Assembly (NCBI GenBank): GCA_002424815.1
Contig: DILB01000026.1
Location: forward strand, 1-56,755
From: Caryophanales bacterium UBA5603
Lineage (GTDB): Bacteria > Bacillota_I > Bacilli_A > Izemoplasmatales > Hujiaoplasmataceae
Length of the DNA stretch: 56,755 nt
Direction: 5' to 3'
The notes under the pieces were generated by a model, which saw only the letters and a list, made by a program, of their open reading frames with translations, made no database searches and was not told the origin of the DNA. This document shows positions 53,141 through 56,755 of the stretch, piece after piece. Positions within the stretch are counted from its first letter, which is position 1; every line of letters starts with the position of its first letter. The position numbers were made by a program, and so were the translations under genes.

Positions 53141-53175
53141 GGGGGAGAAACTTCTCCCCTGGCGGCATTTTCTTA
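53141..53175 (+). terminator. Hairpin after the binding-protein gene (partial terminator)
   Basis: GGGGAG (53142-53147) pairs with CTCCCC (53154-53159), followed 10 bases later by a short T-rich stretch. It likely reduces, but does not stop, transcription into the CoA-transferase gene, which starts 34 bases downstream. Confidence 0.5.
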
Positions 53176-53192
53176 TGAAAAGAGGACATTCT

Positions 53193-54515
53193 ATGAAAAT
53201 AAAGACACCCAAATACATCTCTGTATTAGACGCCATCGCTTTGGTTAAATCCAACGATGAAATCGTTGTTGGCATGGCTGCCAATGAACCGCAACTTTTC
53301 ATGTCCCATTTACATTTGGCAGGTGAGAGAGTCACTAATGTGACCGTCACCAATTGTTTGCCCATTGCTAATGCGGAATTTTTTATTGATCCGAAATGGA
53401 ATAAATCTTTTTATTTGGATGGTTGGTTTTACACCAACGTCCTCAGAAAAGCCCATGACAATGGCAATATCTCGTTTATACCCAATCATCTTCATTTAGC
53501 GGGTGTGAAACGTTTATTTCATAAAAAACCTAATATTTTCGTGTCGGCAGCAACGCCTCCAGATAAACATGGATACATGTCGTTTTCTCTCTCCAATGTG
53601 TATGAACGACAAATGCTCGATGCTGCCGACATCACCATTTTAGAAGTAAATTCTAATTTTCCAAGAACATTAGGGGATGTGGCGGTCCACATTTCTGAAG
53701 TGGATTATTTAATCAAAGCCGATTATCCTGCACCCACTTTAGCATCCGCAGAACCAACTGAAAAAGATACCATCATTGGGAATTTAATTGCCGAACAAAT
53801 CCATGATGGCGATACGTTACAACTCGGAATTGGTGGAATGCCTAATGCTGTTGCAAAAGCGCTCATCAATAAAAAAGATTTAGGCATCCATACGGAAATG
53901 TTTACTTCCGGCATGCTTGAATTAATTAAAGCTGGCGTCATTAATGGCTCCAAAAAAACGCTTCATCCAGGAAAACATGTCGCATGTTTTGCATTCGGTT
54001 CTCAAGAACTATATGATTTTATCGATGATAATCCTTCCGTGATGATTTTGAATGGCAAGTATGTCAATGATCCAGCCATCATCGGTTTAAATGATAATCA
54101 AGTCTCCATCAATTCAACATTAGAGATCGACTTAACAGGTCAATGTGGATCAGAATCATTAGGGACAAAACAGTTTTCTGGAACCGGTGGGCAATCAGAT
54201 ACCGCAGTTGGAGCTCAAAATGCTAAAAACGGAAGGTCGTTCATGGCACTTTATTCCACAGCGATGGTAAAAAACCCGCTCACTGGCGAACGTGAAGAAA
54301 CTTCAAAAATCGTTCCGACCTTGAAGCCAGGTGCAGCGGTGTCGTTATCACGTAATGACGTCGATTATGTTGTCACCGAATATGGAATTGTTTCTTTAAG
54401 AGGAACGAATATTCGCGAACGTGCAAAACTTTTAATTTCCATTGCGCATCCGAAATTTAGAGATCAGTTGACAAAAGAAGCAATTGAGGCAGGATATCTC
54501 CATGAGCACTTTTAA
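53193..54515 (+). CDS. Acetyl-CoA hydrolase/transferase family CoA-transferase
   Basis: Moves CoA between acyl-CoA and a free acid (Cat1/Cat2, 4-hydroxybutyrate or acetate type). The 440-residue protein has GIGGMPNAVAKAL, GSESLGTKQFSGTGGQSD and the catalytic Glu region VVTEYGIVSLRGTNIRERAKLL followed by AHPKFRDQL, as in this family. The start at 53193 follows GAGGA by six bases. In this operon it would activate an imported acid with CoA from acetyl-CoA or acetoacetyl-CoA; this is inference from neighbours. It overlaps the next gene by 14 bases. Confidence 0.9.
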   Translation: MKIKTPKYISVLDAIALVKSNDEIVVGMAANEPQLFMSHLHLAGERVTNVTVTNCLPIANAEFFIDPKWNKSFYLDGWFYTNVLRKAHDNGNISFIPNHLHLAGVKRLFHKKPNIFVSAATPPDKHGYMSFSLSNVYERQMLDAADITILEVNSNFPRTLGDVAVHISEVDYLIKADYPAPTLASAEPTEKDTIIGNLIAEQIHDGDTLQLGIGGMPNAVAKALINKKDLGIHTEMFTSGMLELIKAGVINGSKKTLHPGKHVACFAFGSQELYDFIDDNPSVMILNGKYVNDPAIIGLNDNQVSINSTLEIDLTGQCGSESLGTKQFSGTGGQSDTAVGAQNAKNGRSFMALYSTAMVKNPLTGEREETSKIVPTLKPGAAVSLSRNDVDYVVTEYGIVSLRGTNIRERAKLLISIAHPKFRDQLTKEAIEAGYLHEHF

Positions 54516-55323
54516 GTTTAGAGACAAAAATATCTTTTATGTGGTTGAAGGTCAAGGGAAACCCATCATTATTTTGAACGGTATCATGATGTCAACACGA
54601 TCATGGTCGCCTTTTGTGGGTTCACTTTCTGAGAAAAACCAACTTATCCGGTTTGATTTTCTTGATCAAGGACAATCAGATAAACTCATCGGAGAAACCT
54701 ATACTCAAGACATTCAAGTGGAATTAATTAAAGCGCTCATGGAGCACTTACATTTAGATAAAGCATCATTAGTTGGAATATCATATGGCGGTAGCGTTGC
54801 TGTACAATTTGCGATTAAGTATCCTTCGTTCGTTGATCGTTTGTTATTGTTCAATACGACAAGTTATACCTCACCTTGGTTAAGAGATATTGGACGTGGC
54901 TGGATTGAAGCCGGTCAAACGCGCAATGGTGAAGCGTATTATCATACAACGATTCCGCCCATCTATTCTCCTTACTTTTATGAAACGAACATCGATTGGA
55001 TGCAAAAAAGGCAAGCGCTGCTGGTACCCATTTTTTCAAATCCTGAGTTTTTAGATCAAATGGAGCGCTTGACTTTCAGTGCAGAATCCTATGATGTACG
55101 GGCTTCTTTATCAAAAATTACGGCTAAGACATTGATTATAACCGCTGAAGAAGATTATTTGACACCGATAGCTAATCAAGCCTATCTCCATCAAAACATC
55201 AAACATTCGGAATGGATTAAAATTCCGAATACTGGACATGCTTCCATGTATGAACGACCGCTTCTATTTACAACCCTCGTTTTAGGGTTTGTGAATGTCA
55301 AAGATACGGAATATACGATTTAG
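54502..55323 (+). CDS. Alpha/beta hydrolase
   Basis: A 273-residue cytosolic hydrolase. The nucleophile elbow is GISYGGS (Ser at about residue 94), an acid follows late in LIITAEEDYLTPI, and the His is in NTGHASMYERP. The oxyanion region is IILNGIMMSTRSW rather than the more common HG. Such enzymes cleave esters, lactones or C-C bonds; none can be chosen from sequence. It starts inside the CoA-transferase gene after AGGA, so it is coupled to it. Confidence 0.85.
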   Translation: MSTFKFRDKNIFYVVEGQGKPIIILNGIMMSTRSWSPFVGSLSEKNQLIRFDFLDQGQSDKLIGETYTQDIQVELIKALMEHLHLDKASLVGISYGGSVAVQFAIKYPSFVDRLLLFNTTSYTSPWLRDIGRGWIEAGQTRNGEAYYHTTIPPIYSPYFYETNIDWMQKRQALLVPIFSNPEFLDQMERLTFSAESYDVRASLSKITAKTLIITAEEDYLTPIANQAYLHQNIKHSEWIKIPNTGHASMYERPLLFTTLVLGFVNVKDTEYTI

Positions 55324-55338
55324 GAGTGTGAAGTAAAA

Positions 55339-56223
55339 ATGATGAAGCAACAAATGCCTTTAAAAAACGGTGAAGTACTGTCTTATTTAGAATCGGGTCA
55401 CGGAAATGAAGCATTATTTCTCATTCATGGCAATTTATCCTCTTCAGTCTATTATCTGCCTTTAATCGAGCGATTGCCTTCGCACATACACGTTATAGCG
55501 CCTGATTTAAGAGGATTTGGCGATTCATCGTATCATCAGCGGATTCATTCGTTAGCAGAGTTGGCTGAAGACATTAAATTATTGATGGATGCGCTGCAAA
55601 TTCGCTCGGCGAGTGTTTGTGGTTGGTCACTTGGCGGAGGGGTGGCGATGGAATTTGCGGCCCTTTATCCTGAGTCTATCAAAAAATTGATTCTCATTGA
55701 TTCTACCACTCATAAAGGTTATCCAATTTTTAAAAAGAACGCTTCCTTTCAACCAGTCGTGGGAGAAATTTACGCAAGTCCTGAAGAAATGGCACAAGAT
55801 CCTTTGCAAGTAAAACCAGTTATGGATGCCATACTAGCAAAAAATGCTGGGTTTATGTCTTACATTTATGATTTGACGATTTATACGAATAAAAAACCGA
55901 CCTTAGAACAAAATACCCTTTATATTGAAGAAACACTGAAACAAAGAAATCTCGCTGATGTGGATTACGCACTCGCAACTTTAAATATGGGCGATGCTTT
56001 TAATTATTACACAATGGGCAACCAACGGATCAAGCTTATTAAAGTGCCGGTATTGCATTTTTGGGGAACCCTTGATAAAGTTGTCCCAGAGGCCATGGTA
56101 AAAGACAACATCCAAGCTTTAAAAGAGCAATCGACTTATATCAAATTGGAAGAAAGTGGTCATTCACCATTAATTGATAAACCGGATGAATTGAGTGTTG
56201 CGATTTTAAATTTTATGATATAA
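55339..56223 (+). CDS. Alpha/beta hydrolase
   Basis: A 294-residue hydrolase with the oxyanion motif LFLIHGNLSSS, nucleophile GWSLGGG (Ser at about residue 96) and late His in LEESGHSPLIDKP. The acid is likely in FWGTLDKVVPE. It is a distinct paralogue of the preceding gene, about 15 bases downstream. Two hydrolases at the end of an acyl-CoA operon would fit cleavage of an ester or oligomer before or after import; no signal peptide is present, so action is inside the cell. The start may be 55339 or 55342. Confidence 0.87.
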   Translation: MMKQQMPLKNGEVLSYLESGHGNEALFLIHGNLSSSVYYLPLIERLPSHIHVIAPDLRGFGDSSYHQRIHSLAELAEDIKLLMDALQIRSASVCGWSLGGGVAMEFAALYPESIKKLILIDSTTHKGYPIFKKNASFQPVVGEIYASPEEMAQDPLQVKPVMDAILAKNAGFMSYIYDLTIYTNKKPTLEQNTLYIEETLKQRNLADVDYALATLNMGDAFNYYTMGNQRIKLIKVPVLHFWGTLDKVVPEAMVKDNIQALKEQSTYIKLEESGHSPLIDKPDELSVAILNFMI

Positions 56224-56234
56224 TGTTAATAAAT

Positions 56235-56292
56235 ATCGGGCTGCCTTATCAAATTTTGTATCCATTAGGCAGCCTGATCTTTAAAAAAATGA
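56235..56292 (+). terminator. Terminator of the acyl-CoA/Liv operon
   Basis: ATCGGGCTGCCT (56235-56246) pairs with AGGCAGCCTGAT (56277-56288), 12 pairs with one wobble; only a short T stretch follows. Confidence 0.7.
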
Positions 56293-56352
56293 AGCGTTTT
56301 CAAAAATTATACTACGTATTTTAAAATTACTCACAAAAAATACACAAAGTAC

Positions 56353-56381
56353 TTGACAACAGGGGTTGAAATCACTATAAT
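56353..56381 (+). promoter_or_regulatory. Consensus sigma-A promoter of riboswitch copy 2
   Basis: Perfect TTGACA (56353-56358), 17 bases, perfect TATAAT (56376-56381); same geometry as at 29918. Transcription would begin at or just before the aptamer. Confidence 0.93.
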
Positions 56382-56387
56382 GGGGGC

Positions 56388-56462
56388 GTAAATAGCAAAA
56401 CTAGCGAAAGTTAGTGACGCAAAGCTATAGGGCCTTCTATAATGGATGGTAGCCAGTTGCCG
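56388..56462 (+). ncRNA. c-di-GMP-I (GEMM-I) riboswitch, copy 2
   Basis: Nearly identical to copy 1: AGCAAAACTAG, hairpin CTAGC-GAAA-GTTAG, GACGCAAAGC, TATAGGGCC, then GGTAGCCAG and TTGCCG. The loop of the second hairpin differs in sequence and by two bases in length, as expected for a variable loop, while the core is unchanged. Confidence 0.95.
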
Positions 56463-56493
56463 TTATCTTTGTAAAAGATGAGGGCGCTTTTTT
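56459..56493 (+). terminator. Riboswitch expression-platform terminator, copy 2
   Basis: GCCGTTATCTTT (56459-56470) pairs with AAAGATGAGGGC (56474-56485) with the same G-G mismatch as copy 1, then a T run. It again overlaps the aptamer closing strand, so ligand should promote read-through. Confidence 0.82.
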
Positions 56494-56534
56494 ATTTCCA
56501 GGGACATATTTACACTTCTGGGGTAACTAAGCGA

Positions 56535-56564
56535 GCCAAATCTTGTGGGATAGTGGCTTTTTTT
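56535..56564 (+). promoter_or_regulatory. Second terminator-like element in the leader, copy 2
   Basis: AGCCA (56534-56538) pairs with TGGCT (56554-56558) and is followed by T (56558-56564); inner ATC/GAT extends it. It corresponds to the element at 30088-30117. Confidence 0.4.
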
Positions 56565-56628
56565 ATTTCACAAAAAGTCACAACACCACGCTCGTTTCTC
56601 TATTTGGAGGGAGGGATGTCATAACGAT

Positions 56629-56755
56629 ATGAGCCAAAAAGGAAGATTAGCCGAACGCGTCATGGCTGCTTCTAAAGCAGCAAGACTCGCAAGAGCAAGT
56701 CGAATGGGAATTATCGCCAGTGCACTCTTAACCTTCATGATATTCTCTGTTTCAT
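56629..56755 (+). CDS. Start of a riboswitch-controlled exported protein (3' end outside window)
   Basis: Only 42 residues are visible: a basic N-terminus rich in Ala/Arg/Lys (residues 1-26) followed by the beginning of a hydrophobic segment, IIASALLTFMIFSVS. This looks like a signal peptide or anchor, similar in layout to the first gene behind riboswitch copy 1. The ribosome site GGAGGGAGGG (56606-56615) lies far from this ATG (about 13 bases) but directly before a two-codon frame ATG-TCA-TAA at 56616-56624. No other in-frame start is nearby. A second surface protein of the c-di-GMP regulon is inferred. Confidence 0.6.
   Translation, partial: MSQKGRLAERVMAASKAARLARASRMGIIASALLTFMIFSVS

Larger units (their letters stand above)
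56224..56628. other. Intergenic stretch with the second riboswitch
   Basis: Contains the operon terminator, a consensus promoter, c-di-GMP riboswitch copy 2 with its terminator, a second hairpin, and a two-codon reading frame. No larger gene is seen. Confidence 0.7.

Noticed and set aside
1..56755. Mycoplasma-type code (TGA as Trp)
   Set aside because: TGA ends several well-bounded genes, including overlapping ATGA junctions (18251-18254, 50879-50882), while Trp is encoded by TGG throughout.
1..56755. CRISPR array, insertion sequence or prophage
   Set aside because: No regularly spaced identical repeats, transposase, integrase or phage structural gene was seen.

Overview
The window is AT-rich DNA from a low-GC Gram-positive lineage, most likely a Mollicutes relative of the Acholeplasma/Izemoplasma type. 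Several genes end in TGA (PadR regulator, NusG-II protein, LivG), so the standard code is used rather than the Mycoplasma code. No peptidoglycan gene and no LPXTG-anchored protein is seen. The lineage is inferred from gene content; no 16S gene is present.

Layout. 1-6.2 kb: catalase (N-terminus cut by the window), a membrane GAF-GGDEF diguanylate cyclase, an ABC-2 exporter pair and a CatE-like dioxygenase. 6.3-8.4 kb: three tRNA genes (Arg, Pro, Cys), an AAA_14/DUF4143 ATPase and a frameshifted gene. 8.8-26.3 kb: mainly housekeeping. This part holds a flavodiiron protein, peptide deformylase, glycogen debranching enzyme, RsuA-type pseudouridine synthase, YlbF/YlbG, S16-KhpA, a DEAD-box helicase, DegV, a PadR pair, CCA-adding enzyme, pullulanase and YhaM. 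It also holds a small locus resembling part of the Listeria extracellular electron transfer system (Gx/EetB-like, ApbE lipoprotein, NusG-II/EetA-like).

26.4-43.3 kb: a surface and c-di-GMP region. A 1116-residue membrane-anchored parvulin-like foldase lies divergent from an operon with a consensus promoter and a c-di-GMP-I (GEMM-I) riboswitch with terminator. The operon encodes a TasA/camelysin-like surface protein, a ~2760-residue secreted GLUG-repeat protein and two GGDEF-EAL proteins. The first of these has an intact EAL domain and a degenerate GGSEF. The foldase, the small surface protein and the giant protein share a module I cannot assign to a known family. A near-identical promoter, riboswitch and terminator lies at 56.35-56.5 kb, before another surface-type gene that runs off the window. 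The proposed circuit is that c-di-GMP opens the leader, surface proteins and a phosphodiesterase are made together, and the phosphodiesterase then lowers c-di-GMP.

43.35-56.2 kb: a TetR regulator faces an apparent operon for acyl-CoA chemistry and uptake. The genes are thiolase, SDR reductase, KAS-III-like enzyme, LivHMGF and a LivJ-type lipoprotein, a CoA-transferase and two alpha/beta hydrolases. Two matching palindromes (GTGAAT-N4-ATTCAC) lie between regulator and operon. Import, CoA activation and thiolytic or ketoacyl metabolism of a short-chain or hydroxy acid is inferred; the substrate is not known.
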